Source of the DNA: Alishewanella agri BL06
GTDB lineage: Bacteria; Pseudomonadota; Gammaproteobacteria; Enterobacterales; Alteromonadaceae
Direction of reading: 5' to 3'
Assembly: GCF_000272005.1 (NCBI RefSeq)
Contig: NZ_AKKU01000001.1
Location: 372,001-436,000 of the forward strand
DNA length: 64,000 bases
Under the pieces are notes generated by a model. It was not told the DNA's origin. It was given only the letters and a program-made list of their open reading frames with translations, and did no database searches. The translations under genes and the position numbers were made by a program. How positions within the stretch are numbered: the stretch's first letter is position 1; each line of letters starts with the position of its first letter. Shown here one piece after another: positions 24,802 through 35,881 of the stretch.

Positions 24802-25178
24802 ATGTCGTCGACTCGTCAGCGTGGTTGTCATACTTCGCTGGTGACGCTAATGCAGCCGTTTTTTCCAAGCCAATCGAACAATTGTCTGAATTGCTGATAC
24901 CAAGTATCACGATCACAGAAGTCTTCAAGAATGTGCTGCGCCAACGTGGTGAAGAAGCTGCTCTGATTGTCACAGCTCATATGAAACAAGGCAAGGTCAT
25001 CCCTCTGGATTCAGAGCTTGCAATGGATGCTGCCAAATTTGGGCTGATTCATAAACTACCTCTAGCTGATAGCATCATCTTTGCCACAGCTTAAAAGTAC
25101 ACCGCTGTTCTCTGGACTCAGGATAATGATTTCGATGGATTAGAGAATGTCAGATATATTTCAAAGAAAAGCACATAA
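24798..25178 (+). pseudogene. vapC: PIN-domain toxin VapC interrupted by an in-frame stop
   Basis: The frame starts MNVVDSSAWLSYFAGD, a PIN domain with the first catalytic Asp, and continues through LADSIIFATA to a TAA at 25092-25094 (98 residues). The same frame then goes on without a shift as KYTAVLWTQDNDFDGLENVR to a second stop at 25176-25178. This restores the expected C-terminal strand and the fourth acidic site (WTQDNDF) of a full-length 126-residue VapC. A single substitution in a codon such as CAA would explain it. The truncated toxin is probably inactive, though not proven. Confidence 0.85.
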
Positions 25179-25215
25179 TAATCTCATGCAGTTCGCGCCT
25201 TCGGCTGCCGGCCTG
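25170..25215 (+). repeat. Degenerate terminal attC remnant A25
   Basis: GCACATAATAATC sits at the end of the vapC frame where an R'' box (CATAACAA) is expected, with AAC changed to AAT. The following CGCGCCTTCGGCTGCCGGCC has hairpin potential, but no R' GCGTTA is found before the thiamine riboswitch. It marks the end of array 1. Confidence 0.45.
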
Positions 25216-25280
25216 GCGCAAGTCGGGCTTTTCTTTTCGGTAAATTTATGGTTAAGTAAAAAGGCAAGACCAAGATACAA

Positions 25281-25379
25281 ACTTGTCGGAGTGCATTAGG
25301 GCGATATTGCCCTGAAGCTGAGACCGCATTGCGGGATCCGTTGAACCTGATCAGGCTAATACCTGCGAAGGGAACAAGT
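25281..25379 (+). promoter_or_regulatory. TPP riboswitch (THI element) of the thi operon
   Basis: P1 stem ACTTGT (25281-25286) pairs with ACAAGT (25374-25379). The conserved pyrimidine-sensing GCTGAGA (about 25317) and the pyrophosphate-side GAACCTGATCAGGCTAATACC (in two parts, from about 25342) with GCGAAGGGAA are all present. A small hairpin at 25466-25483, followed by TTGATTTT, could be part of the expression platform. The element lies about 180 bases before thiC and 100 bases after the end of array 1. Confidence 0.93.
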
Positions 25380-25544
25380 AGTGATTATGTACCAGCTGAC
25401 CAGCTACGAATACCGAGGCTTACAAATCTCTATTCTGAGTTGTGTTATCTGATAAGTAAGGCAAGAGCTGCTGAATAGCAGTTTGATTTTGCTGTTGCTG
25501 ACATTTAATCCTATCCAACACTCCTGACAAGCATTTTCCCTTAA

Positions 25545-29083
<3,539 letters not shown>

Positions 29084-29091
<8 letters not shown>

Positions 29092-29839
29092 ACTAACGCC
29101 AGCCCAGCAGTTGCGCTATAGCGCCCAACTGCTGCTGCCTGAAATGGATGAGAGCCAGCAATTGCGATTGTTGCATAGCAAGGTGTTGATTATTGGTTTA
29201 GGCGGTTTAGGCTGCGTGGTCGCGTCCTATTTAGCCGGAGCTGGCGTGGGGCATTTACTGCTGGCCGATGATGATCGCGTTAGCTTAAGCAATTTACCCC
29301 GGCAATTACTCTATAGCAGTGCCGAGGTTGGCCAGTTAAAGGTCGATGCGGCCAAAGCGCGGTTACAGGCGCAAAACCCGGAGCTGGTCATTACACCTCT
29401 GGCAGCGCGTTTAACCTTGCCTGATCTGCTGGTGCTGTTACCTGGGGTTAATCTGGTGCTGGATTCTACTGATAACGCCAGCAGTCGCTTAGCGATTAAT
29501 CAGGCCTGTTATTTACGGCAGGTACCGCTGATTAGCGGCGCGGCCAGTGGCTGGCAAGGGCAGCTATTAGCGCTTAAGCCTTGGCTGGGGCAGGGCTGCT
29601 ATCAGTGCTTATACCCCGATTGGCAGGATAGCCCCAGCTGTTTACAAAGCGGCATCTTGGGGCCATTAGTTGGCATGGTGGCCTGCCAGCAAGCGCTACT
29701 GGCGCTTAAACACCTCTTGCAAATAGGCGATGTGTCCTTTGGCCGCTTGCACTGTTTTGATGGTCTGCACGGCCAGAGTAGTCAGTTAAAGCTGCAACAG
29801 GATCCGGCATGTCCGATCTGTGCTGCCAGCGACAGCTAA
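29084..29839 (+). CDS. thiF: ThiS adenylyltransferase ThiF
   Basis: A 251-residue E1-like enzyme that adenylates the ThiS C-terminus. It shows the nucleotide loop [20 protein letters not shown], the Arg in SNLPRQLLY, the [16 protein letters not shown] block and two zinc CxxC pairs (CYQC and CPIC). Starts 8 bases before the thiDE stop. The order thiF-thiS-thiG-thiH supports the assignment over the homologous MoeB. Confidence 0.92.
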
Positions 29840-29877
29840 CCTTTTTCGCCCTAATTCGATTAAAGAGAGCAAACACG

Positions 29878-30078
29878 ATGCTGATTTATTTTAATCAACA
29901 ACCTATTGCATTAACGCAACCTTGCACGGTGGCAGAGTTTTTGGCCGGTCAACAACAACTACGCCCCGGTATCGCGCTTGCCATTAACCAGCAAGTGATC
30001 CCGCGTAGTTGCTGGGATACTCAGCCGCTGAGCGATGGCGATACGATTATGCTGTTTACTGCCATAGCTGGAGGGTAA
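29878..30078 (+). CDS. thiS: Sulfur carrier protein ThiS
   Basis: A 66-residue beta-grasp protein from ATG 29878 after AAAGAGAG. It ends in the di-glycine tail (FTAIAGG) that is adenylated by ThiF and converted to the thiocarboxylate used by ThiG. The stop is 2 bases before the thiG ATG. Confidence 0.92.
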   Translation: MLIYFNQQPIALTQPCTVAEFLAGQQQLRPGIALAINQQVIPRSCWDTQPLSDGDTIMLFTAIAGG

Positions 30079-30080
30079 AT

Positions 30081-30851
30081 ATGGCCTATCAAATAGCAGG
30101 ACACACTTTTCAATCACGTTTACTAACCGGCACCGGTAAATTTCAAAGTGCTGGTTTAATGCAGCAAAGTTTAGCAGCCAGTGGCACCGAGCTGGTCACC
30201 ATGGCGCTTAGGCGGGTCGATTTGATGACACGTCAGGATGAAATTTTACCGGTGCTTAGCGCACTGGGCGTTAAGCTACTGCCAAATACCTCTGGTGCTC
30301 GCACCGCCGAAGAAGCAGTGTTTGTGGCTGAGCTGGCGCGTGAAGCACTGCAAACGCACTGGCTAAAATTAGAAATTCACCCTGATCCGCGCTATTTATT
30401 GCCCGATCCCATTGAAACGCTTAAAGCCGCTGAATTGTTGGTGGCCAAAGGCTTTGTGGTGTTGCCGTATTGCGGCGCCGATCCGGTGCTGTGTAAACGT
30501 TTAGAAGAAGTCGGCTGCGCAGCGGTGATGCCGCTGGGCGCGCCCATTGGCTCGAATCAGGGCCTGCAAACCCGCGATTTTTTACGCATTATTGTGGAGC
30601 AAAGCCGGGTGCCGGTGATAGTTGATGCTGGTATTGGTGCGCCAAGTCATGCCAGCGAGGCGCTGGAGTTAGGCGCTACTGCGGTATTAGTTAATACCGC
30701 CATTGCCAGTGCCGCTGATCCTATTGCGATGGCGCAAGCCTTTAAACTGGCGTGCCAGGCCGGGGAGTTAGCCCAGCAAGCTGGTTTAGCTGCCCGTCAG
30801 CAGCATGCAGTGGCCAGCAGCCCGTTAACGGCTTTTTTGGAGAGCCTATGA
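30081..30851 (+). CDS. thiG: Thiazole synthase ThiG
   Basis: A 256-residue TIM-barrel enzyme. Family blocks include [12 protein letters not shown] at the N-terminus, the imine-forming Lys in [29 protein letters not shown] and [14 protein letters not shown], then [13 protein letters not shown]. It joins DXP, ThiS-thiocarboxylate and dehydroglycine (from ThiH) into the thiazole. ATG 30081 has GGAGGG upstream. Confidence 0.96.
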   Translation: MAYQIAGHTFQSRLLTGTGKFQSAGLMQQSLAASGTELVTMALRRVDLMTRQDEILPVLSALGVKLLPNTSGARTAEEAVFVAELAREALQTHWLKLEIHPDPRYLLPDPIETLKAAELLVAKGFVVLPYCGADPVLCKRLEEVGCAAVMPLGAPIGSNQGLQTRDFLRIIVEQSRVPVIVDAGIGAPSHASEALELGATAVLVNTAIASAADPIAMAQAFKLACQAGELAQQAGLAARQQHAVASSPLTAFLESL

Positions 30852-32053
30852 TAAGCAATGCCTTAGCCAGTGGGCGCATGGCGAATGATGCGCAAGCGCT
30901 GCAGCTTGAGCCCAGCGGTTTTAGTTTGCTGCTGGCCAGGCAAGATAGCCAGCAGTGGCAGCAAAAAATTATGCAGGCCGATACGGCTGCGGTGCAGCGC
31001 GCTTTAGCAAAAAAGCGCCGTGATCTGGATGATTTCGCAGCGTTAATTTCACCGGCGGCCGCGCCTTTTTTAGCGCAAATGGCCAGCCAGGCGCAGCTGC
31101 TTACCCGCCAGCGTTTTGGCCATGCGCTGCAGTTTTATATTCCGCTGTATTTATCCAACTTATGCGCGAATGATTGCAGTTATTGCGGTTTCTCGATGAG
31201 CAATGCGCTAAAAAGGCGCACCCTGACGCTGGCTGAGGTCGAGCAAGAATGTCAGGCCATAAAAGCACAAGGCTTTGCAACGGTATTACTGGTCGCCGGC
31301 GAGCATGAAAAAAAAGTCGGGCTCTCGTATTTTAAGCAGGTGCTGCCGGTGGTAAAGCGCTACTTTAGCTATGTACTGCTAGAGGTGCAGCCGCTGGCCA
31401 GCCGTGATTATGCTGAGCTTAGGCAGTATGGGCTCGATGGTGTTTTGGTGTATCAGGAAACCTATGATCGCCACGGCTATGCTAAACACCATCTTAAAGG
31501 GAAAAAAATGGATTTTGACTGGCGCCTTGCAACACCAGAGCGACTGGGGCAGGCCGGGGTAGATAAAATAGGCCTTGGCGCTTTGCTGGGGTTAGGCGAT
31601 TGGCGGCTAGACTCGTTATATCTGGCCTTGCACCTGCGTTACTTGCAGCAACATTATTGGCGCAGCCGCTACAGTATGTCGTTTCCACGACTGCGACCCT
31701 GCGCGGGTGGCTTGGCCGATCAGGTGCTACAGCAACATCAATCCGATACCCTGATCAGCGATAAACAATTGGTACAACTGATCTGCGCCTGGCGCTTATT
31801 TGATCCTGAGCTGGAGCTCAGTTTATCCACCCGGGAATCGGCGCATTTTCGCGATCATGTGGTGCCGCTGGCTATCACCAGTATCAGTGCCGGCTCCCGC
31901 ACTTCCCCGGGCGCTTATGCCGATGCAACCGCCAGTCTGGAGCAATTTAGCACCGATGATCAGCGTAGTGCCCAGCAAGTTGCGGCCAGCATGGCAAGCC
32001 GAGGCCTGCAGCCGGTCTGGAAAGATTGGGAAACCGGACTCTGTCGCAGTTGA
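30848..32053 (+). CDS. thiH: 2-iminoacetate synthase ThiH
   Basis: A 401-residue radical-SAM tyrosine lyase. The cluster motif C-x3-C-x2-C is seen in [14 protein letters not shown], followed by the SAM-contact [10 protein letters not shown] and the C-terminal [14 protein letters not shown]. It cleaves tyrosine to dehydroglycine for ThiG. The ATG overlaps the thiG stop (ATGA). Last gene of the thiamine operon. The end [12 protein letters not shown] is typical. Confidence 0.95.
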   Translation: MISNALASGRMANDAQALQLEPSGFSLLLARQDSQQWQQKIMQADTAAVQRALAKKRRDLDDFAALISPAAAPFLAQMASQAQLLTRQRFGHALQFYIPLYLSNLCANDCSYCGFSMSNALKRRTLTLAEVEQECQAIKAQGFATVLLVAGEHEKKVGLSYFKQVLPVVKRYFSYVLLEVQPLASRDYAELRQYGLDGVLVYQETYDRHGYAKHHLKGKKMDFDWRLATPERLGQAGVDKIGLGALLGLGDWRLDSLYLALHLRYLQQHYWRSRYSMSFPRLRPCAGGLADQVLQQHQSDTLISDKQLVQLICAWRLFDPELELSLSTRESAHFRDHVVPLAITSISAGSRTSPGAYADATASLEQFSTDDQRSAQQVAASMASRGLQPVWKDWETGLCRS

Positions 32054-32056
32054 TGA

Positions 32057-32283
32057 GCCTTAGACAGCAGCCAGGCGAGCCTGTTGGGTAAGCTGCACCC
32101 GCGCTTGCCAGGCCGGAGCGGCCTGTTGCCATTCTTGCTCGTAGGTGAGTTTTTGCGCATGGCCATTTAAGGTTAAGCGGGCTTCCGTATTCTGATCACC
32201 GGCACTTGCCTGATGATACAGTGTGATGCTGAAACGGTTATCGTGCTCCAGATTGCGGGCATGTTGGGCAATATCGGAGCAAG
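32057..32283 (-). pseudogene. 3' remnant of a PPOX/HugZ-like gene
   Basis: On the minus strand a frame without its 5' end reads SDIAQHARNLEHDNRFSITL, continuing to QLTQQARLAAV and a stop at 32057-32059. This matches the N-terminal third of pyridoxamine-5'-phosphate-oxidase-like / HugZ heme-utilisation proteins (S-D-L-A-x-H-x-R-N pattern), then diverges into a short tail. No start codon context remains upstream. It seems cut near 32283 by the sequence that leads to array 2. Family call is from a short motif only. Confidence 0.4.
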
Positions 32284-32498
32284 AGCAGTAACCGCGTCTA
32301 ACAAGACAGAAAATCTGGCTTTATGCATGGTTTTTGGGGGTGACAAATCGGAGGAAATCAGCGAGCATGGTTTTAACATTTATGGTGAGCATCCGCGATG
32401 TGGGATTGTTGGCGAATGATCAGATCGGGAACCGCCATGAATGTTCCCTAATCGCCTAGATTTTTATTCTAACTACAAAATTTCTGGGGATACCTCAG

Positions 32499-32593
32499 GC
32501 AAGTTATTCGTTAGCGTAGTGTCATAATTGAAAATAGAAGGGCGCTTACACTGCGCGAAAGCAGGTGCGTTCCAAACTACAAAGCTGTTATAA
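32499..32593 (+). other. Array leader 2 with attI-like core site
   Basis: Matches array leader 1 over 93 bases with three differences and ends in the core GTTATAA (32587-32593), directly followed by the first cassette of array 2. Preceding sequence differs entirely from that before leader 1; there is no LexA-like box here. Confidence 0.6.
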
Positions 32594-32610
32594 ATTTACA
32601 AGGAACAGTT

Positions 32611-32997
32611 ATGAAACGTATAGCCATTTCAGTCTTGATCACATTAATATCAGGATGCTCCTCGTACCACAATATAAATAAAGATGGTAGTAATTCACTA
32701 GGAGGAGGTTTCTCCGATAAGGAAATCCATGAAGGGCTTTATTATATTGTTTCAAAGACAAACTTCGCCCCGTGGTCTAATCATTCGGCAGCGTACAAAA
32801 CATTTAATCGTAGAGCTGCTGAGTTATGCAATTCCAAAGCTTATAAAGCTATTGAAATCAGCGAAAGTGAATATGAACATATCCAAACAGCTGGTGCTGC
32901 CAAGTATATTATTTCTCAAGTTACAGGCTATATAATTTGTAAACCTGAAGTACTTTCGGAAGCGGAAGCATTGATTTACATTCAAGAAAATTTATAA
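32611..32997 (+). CDS. Cassette B1: small lipoprotein
   Basis: A 128-residue protein with a lipobox signal (MKRIAISVLITLISGCSS), so Cys16 is probably lipidated. The mature part has three further cysteines and a YYIVSKTNFAPW motif; it resembles small secreted proteins described only as hypothetical. A good ribosome site (AAGGAAC) precedes it. First cassette of array 2. Confidence 0.7.
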   Translation: MKRIAISVLITLISGCSSYHNINKDGSNSLGGGFSDKEIHEGLYYIVSKTNFAPWSNHSAAYKTFNRRAAELCNSKAYKAIEISESEYEHIQTAGAAKYIISQVTGYIICKPEVLSEAEALIYIQENL

Positions 32998-33082
32998 AAA
33001 ACAAATTTTATCGCCAGCAAAAAGCGCTGGCTGCGACGTCAACCCGCTGCGCGGCTTTCCGCGCTAAATTTGGGCGTTAATT
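32991..33082 (+). repeat. attC site B1 with altered R'' box
   Basis: Body matches A5/A18 almost base for base (ATTTTATCGCCAGC onward), R' GTTAATT at 33076-33082. The expected CTAACAAAC is TATAAAAAAC here, so the R'' AAC core is lost, the same change as in A19. Confidence 0.8.
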
Positions 33083-33134
33083 GAAAGTAGTCTTGTAACA
33101 GTTTTAATTGTCAAAATAATTTAGGATTAAATTT

Positions 33135-33326
33135 ATGATGGGTGGAATAAGTATTTGGCATTTATTAGTCTTAATGGTATTGCCATTGATACATGTAATG
33201 CTCTCGAGCCGTTCACACGGTGGTGCAAAATTTGGTTGGTCTTTAGCTGTTGTATTTTTTCCGTTGCTTGGATACATCATTTACTTGATAGTGACTCAGC
33301 CTGCAAAGACGGTACAACAGAGCTAA
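33135..33326 (+). CDS. Cassette B2: small PLDc_N-like membrane protein
   Basis: A 63-residue protein with two membrane helices (ISIWHLLVLMVLPLIHVML and FGWSLAVVFFPLLGYIIYLI). The second helix with its FFPLLGYIIYLI pattern resembles the PLDc_N two-helix domain. Function unknown. A TTTAGGATTAA ribosome site precedes it. Confidence 0.65.
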   Translation: MMGGISIWHLLVLMVLPLIHVMLSSRSHGGAKFGWSLAVVFFPLLGYIIYLIVTQPAKTVQQS

Positions 33327-33328
33327 TG

Positions 33329-33420
33329 GAATTTAACAAGTCCAGTCAGCAACGCTCCCGTTGGTCGCTGGATCTCAAATCCGGCGAGCGGCTTTTCGGC
33401 CCCCGCTGGCGGCGTTAGTG
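33329..33420 (+). repeat. attC site B2
   Basis: R'' TTTAACAAGTCCAG, R' GTTAGTG at 33414-33420. Same family as A8. Confidence 0.86.
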
Positions 33421-33435
33421 TTTTAAGGAGATTTT

Positions 33436-34242
33436 TTGAAATTCATTTTGTTATCGATCTTTGTGTTGTCCTTTTCTGTGGTCGCAGAACCGAAGTTTTC
33501 AAAGGTTGGGGACTTTAAGCTGGAATATGAAATCGCTGGCAGTGGTGAGTATACAGTCCTGTTGGAAGGTGGTGCTGGTGCTGGTTTATCTGACTGGGAT
33601 CCTGTCTTCTATAAAATTGCTGAAAAAGCGACAGTTATTCGCTACTCAAGGGTAGGCAATGGCAATTCAACTAAAATAAAGCGTCATTTTACTTCTGACG
33701 AGTATGCTCATTATGCCAGCAACCTTTTACTAAATTTAGGGATTACGCAGCCTGTCATTTTAATTGCTCATTCTTATGGCGGTAATGTAGCTCGGGATTT
33801 TGCAGTGGCTTACCCTGCTCAAATACAGGCACTACTGATGCTTGACCCGTCTTCAGAGCATGATGTGGATATTATGCGGGCTATTAATTTAGAGCAGGCT
33901 AACAAAGAAATTGCGGCGGTAAAGCTTGCCGATATGGAAAATGGTATGTCAAACAACTACTTGGATTTTTGGAGTAAGAGACCTTTACCGAACTACCCAC
34001 AGATCAAAGACATGCCAGTTACTGTTATTGCCTCGATCCAAAAAAATCCCAATCCTCCGCACTTGCTTGCCAGCGATCAAGGTGTACTCAAGTGGGGTGA
34101 GACATGGAAACAATGGGCTGAAGCTTTTCCACAAGGGCGGGCAGTGTTAACAGAGATGAGTGGTCATTTTGTGCAGTTTGACGAGCCTGAATTAGTAATT
34201 AGTGAACTTACCCTAATTATTGAGCGGCTTATAAAACACTAA
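33436..34242 (+). CDS. Cassette B3: secreted alpha/beta hydrolase
   Basis: A 268-residue protein from TTG 33436, after AAGGAGA. A signal peptide (residues 1-17, ending SVVA) precedes an alpha/beta-hydrolase fold with oxyanion region LEGGAGAGLSDWDP, nucleophile elbow AHSYGG and catalytic His in MSGHFVQFDEPE; the acid is probably in LDPSSEHDVD or later. Likely a periplasmic esterase or lactonase-like enzyme; the substrate is unknown. Confidence 0.85.
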   Translation: MKFILLSIFVLSFSVVAEPKFSKVGDFKLEYEIAGSGEYTVLLEGGAGAGLSDWDPVFYKIAEKATVIRYSRVGNGNSTKIKRHFTSDEYAHYASNLLLNLGITQPVILIAHSYGGNVARDFAVAYPAQIQALLMLDPSSEHDVDIMRAINLEQANKEIAAVKLADMENGMSNNYLDFWSKRPLPNYPQIKDMPVTVIASIQKNPNPPHLLASDQGVLKWGETWKQWAEAFPQGRAVLTEMSGHFVQFDEPELVISELTLIIERLIKH

Positions 34243-34320
34243 CAAGGCGCTAGTGTCGCCACTAACGCGGTTGGGACGGCTTACGCTGCGCTGCAGCCGC
34301 CCCAAAACTTTGCATTATTA
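34237..34320 (+). repeat. attC site B3 with altered R' box
   Basis: R'' CACTAACAAGGCGC overlaps the hydrolase stop. The arms end TTTGCATTATTAAG where GCGTTA is expected, so the conserved G-TT core is ATT. The insertion point may be inactive. Confidence 0.65.
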
Positions 34321-34335
34321 AGAGGGAACTAATCA

Positions 34336-34659
34336 ATGAGAAATATTCTAATTTTGAACATACTGGTATTTTCTTTACTGTCTTTTTCAGAATTTAGTTA
34401 TGCAAGTGATGAAAATATTCTTTATAACAAGCATCAAAGTTTTACCGCTGTTATTGAGAATGTAATTGATGTCACTGATAACGGTTTCAGAAGTGTAAAT
34501 TACATACTGACATGGAATGACAATAAAATTATCGTTCCAAAAAATAACTTGCCAGTACAAAAGAAAAAAGGTGAGACGCTCAAATTTCTAGTGATGTGGC
34601 ATGAGCTTAAAACAGATGATGGTTCAGTTAAAAATCTTTCTTTTCAAGCTCTTGAGTGA
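34336..34659 (+). CDS. Cassette B4: small secreted protein
   Basis: A 107-residue protein with a signal peptide (hydrophobic residues 4-20, ending SYAS). The mature domain is predicted beta-rich (SFTAVIENVIDVTDNGFRSV, then LKFLVMWHELKTDDG). No family recognised. GAGGGAAC precedes the ATG. Confidence 0.65.
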   Translation: MRNILILNILVFSLLSFSEFSYASDENILYNKHQSFTAVIENVIDVTDNGFRSVNYILTWNDNKIIVPKNNLPVQKKKGETLKFLVMWHELKTDDGSVKNLSFQALE

Positions 34660-34662
34660 ATC

Positions 34663-34754
34663 ATGCATAACAGCAAAATATTGTCGCCAGCAAAAGCGCT
34701 GGCTGCGACGTCAACCCGCTGCGCGGCTTTCCGTGCTGAATTTGGGTGTTAGAC
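34663..34754 (+). repeat. attC site B4
   Basis: R'' GCATAACAGC, body of the A5 family, R' GTTAGAC at 34748-34754 (GGTGTTAG instead of GGCGTTAG). Confidence 0.82.
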
Positions 34755-34800
34755 ACTGACCGGAAGCACCGCGGCATAATTAGACCATAAGGGGAGTAAG

Positions 34801-35226
34801 ATGAAACATTTTATAAAAATAGCTCTGTTGCCAATAAGTCTGATTGGTAGTTGTTTTTCATATGCCAATCAAATCTCTGTTGATTTTTTGATAAATGAGC
34901 TAAAGATTGCTCATTCTGAATATCTAAATGGATCAATTGATAGCGGTCTTTATGCGCTTGAATCCTTAGCCAGATTACTTGAGTCAGATAAGTCGGCTAC
35001 ATTAATGGCAGAAACTGGGCCAAACAACCTGGCATTTACCTATATAAGAATAGGTGTATTACATGAGAGAGCAGGGAATAAGCGGGACGCTGATACTTAT
35101 TTCAATAAGGCTTTGAGTTTATATCAAGGCGAAAGAACTGACATAACCCAATTAAAAGAAGCGGTTGTAAAGTTGGATCTCGTGCCGTTATCACTATCGG
35201 GTTCGCCCCTTGGACAAGGCAGCTAA
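34801..35226 (+). CDS. Cassette B5: secreted TPR-like protein
   Basis: A 141-residue protein with a signal peptide (MKHFIKIALLPISLIGSCFS). The mature part is helical with a TPR-like repeat (LAFTYIRIGVLHERAGNKRD, then ADTYFNKALSLYQ). It is probably periplasmic and binds a partner protein, though none is identified. GGGGAGTAAG precedes the ATG. Confidence 0.7.
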   Translation: MKHFIKIALLPISLIGSCFSYANQISVDFLINELKIAHSEYLNGSIDSGLYALESLARLLESDKSATLMAETGPNNLAFTYIRIGVLHERAGNKRDADTYFNKALSLYQGERTDITQLKEAVVKLDLVPLSLSGSPLGQGS

Positions 35227-35275
35227 CAAGTTACTCCACGCCAGTGGACCTCCCCCAATAAAGTAGACGCCTAAC
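35221..35275 (+). repeat. Truncated attC site B5
   Basis: An R'' box (GCTAACAAG) at the end of the B5 gene and a few following bases, but no R' GCGTTA before the next gene. The following CTCCCCCAATAAAGTAGACG looks unlike any attC and may be the edge of another element. Confidence 0.4.
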
Positions 35276-35309
35276 ATAAGGTAAGGTAGGCAAAACAAGG
35301 AGTAAGTGG

Positions 35310-35723
35310 ATGGATCAAATAGCAAATCGAATAATCGCCGTCATTTTAGGTGTTGCACTAGCTTATGCATCAATCGCAATTATTGGCATTGGTGCTGCAG
35401 TAGCGATACCCGCTAACCTGCTAAAGTCTGTAGCTCAAGTATCAGGCTTACTTGCATTCACGCTGGTCGACTTATTCACTATCGCAGTGCCGCTGGCGGC
35501 GGCATTTTTAGTGGTAGCTTTCGCCTGTAAGTTGGTAATCAGAAAGCCAGATTTTACGTTTTACGCATTGTTGCTCGCGCCTTTAGTACTGTTGCAGCTG
35601 TATTTCGTTGTGCAATCACAACCTCAAACGCTCAATAGCTTAATTACAACGCTGTCGCGATATCTATTGTTGGCGGTGTGCTTTTATTTCTTAGTTCGCA
35701 GCACTAAGCAGGCAAATACCTAA
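35310..35723 (+). CDS. Cassette B6: four-helix membrane protein
   Basis: A 137-residue protein with four predicted membrane helices (about residues 6-28, 44-72, 80-100 and 108-128). AAGGAGTAAG precedes the ATG. Function unknown. A truncated attC follows its stop. Confidence 0.65.
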   Translation: MDQIANRIIAVILGVALAYASIAIIGIGAAVAIPANLLKSVAQVSGLLAFTLVDLFTIAVPLAAAFLVVAFACKLVIRKPDFTFYALLLAPLVLLQLYFVVQSQPQTLNSLITTLSRYLLLAVCFYFLVRSTKQANT

Positions 35724-35733
35724 CAAGGCTGGT
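35718..35733 (+). repeat. Truncated attC site B6
   Basis: Only the R'' box and spacer (CCTAACAAGGCTGG) remain before the sequence jumps into a broken gene fragment. Marks the right end of array 2. Confidence 0.45.
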
Positions 35734-35841
35734 GAGCAAATGGCCAGCATGGCAGAGCAAGGGCTTTGGTATCCGACAATTTTTACCTCAGTTATCGTGC
35801 TGGTACTGTTGGTGTGGGCGCTTTATGGCCTGTCGTGGTAG
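35734..35841 (+). pseudogene. Fragment of a cassette-9-like membrane protein gene
   Basis: Thirty-five codons read EQMASMAEQGLWYPT, then VIVLVLLVWALYGLS and a stop, matching residues about 41-75 of the cassette 9 protein (15200-15646). Both the start and the C-terminal half are missing. The fragment follows directly on a truncated attC, so a deletion joined the two. Confidence 0.85.
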
Positions 35842-35881
35842 CCAGCTGGCCGTAGATCATACACCACAAGGACAAACAATT

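Larger units (their letters stand above)
11171..25178 (+). mobile_element. Integron gene-cassette array 1, no integrase in window
   Basis: About 25 short units, nearly all with one forward gene, each closed by a 55-120 base imperfect inverted repeat. Each repeat begins with a TAACAA-type R'' box and ends with a GCGTTA-type R' box, the defining layout of attC sites. The repeats fall into a few sequence families. No tyrosine recombinase with the IntI insertion is encoded anywhere in the window, so this is a CALIN-like array, though it keeps an attI-like leader. Gene style and base composition differ from the flanks. Confidence 0.93.
32499..35733 (+). mobile_element. Integron gene-cassette array 2, decayed, no integrase
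   Basis: Six forward cassettes in 3.2 kb behind a second copy of the attI-like leader. attC sites of the same families as array 1 (B1 and B4 like A5; B2 like A8) separate them. Several sites have altered or missing core boxes (B1, B3, B5, B6), so the array looks older or inactive. No integrase is encoded nearby. Confidence 0.85.

Noticed and set aside
35230-35290. IS-element end at CTCCCCCAATAAAGTAGACG
   Set aside because: It looks IS-like, but no matching inverted end or transposase is visible nearby, so no element is called.
35732-35881. Fifty extra N-terminal residues on the beta-lactamase-family protein
   Set aside because: They come from the broken cassette fragment in a different frame; the signal peptide begins after TTG 35882.
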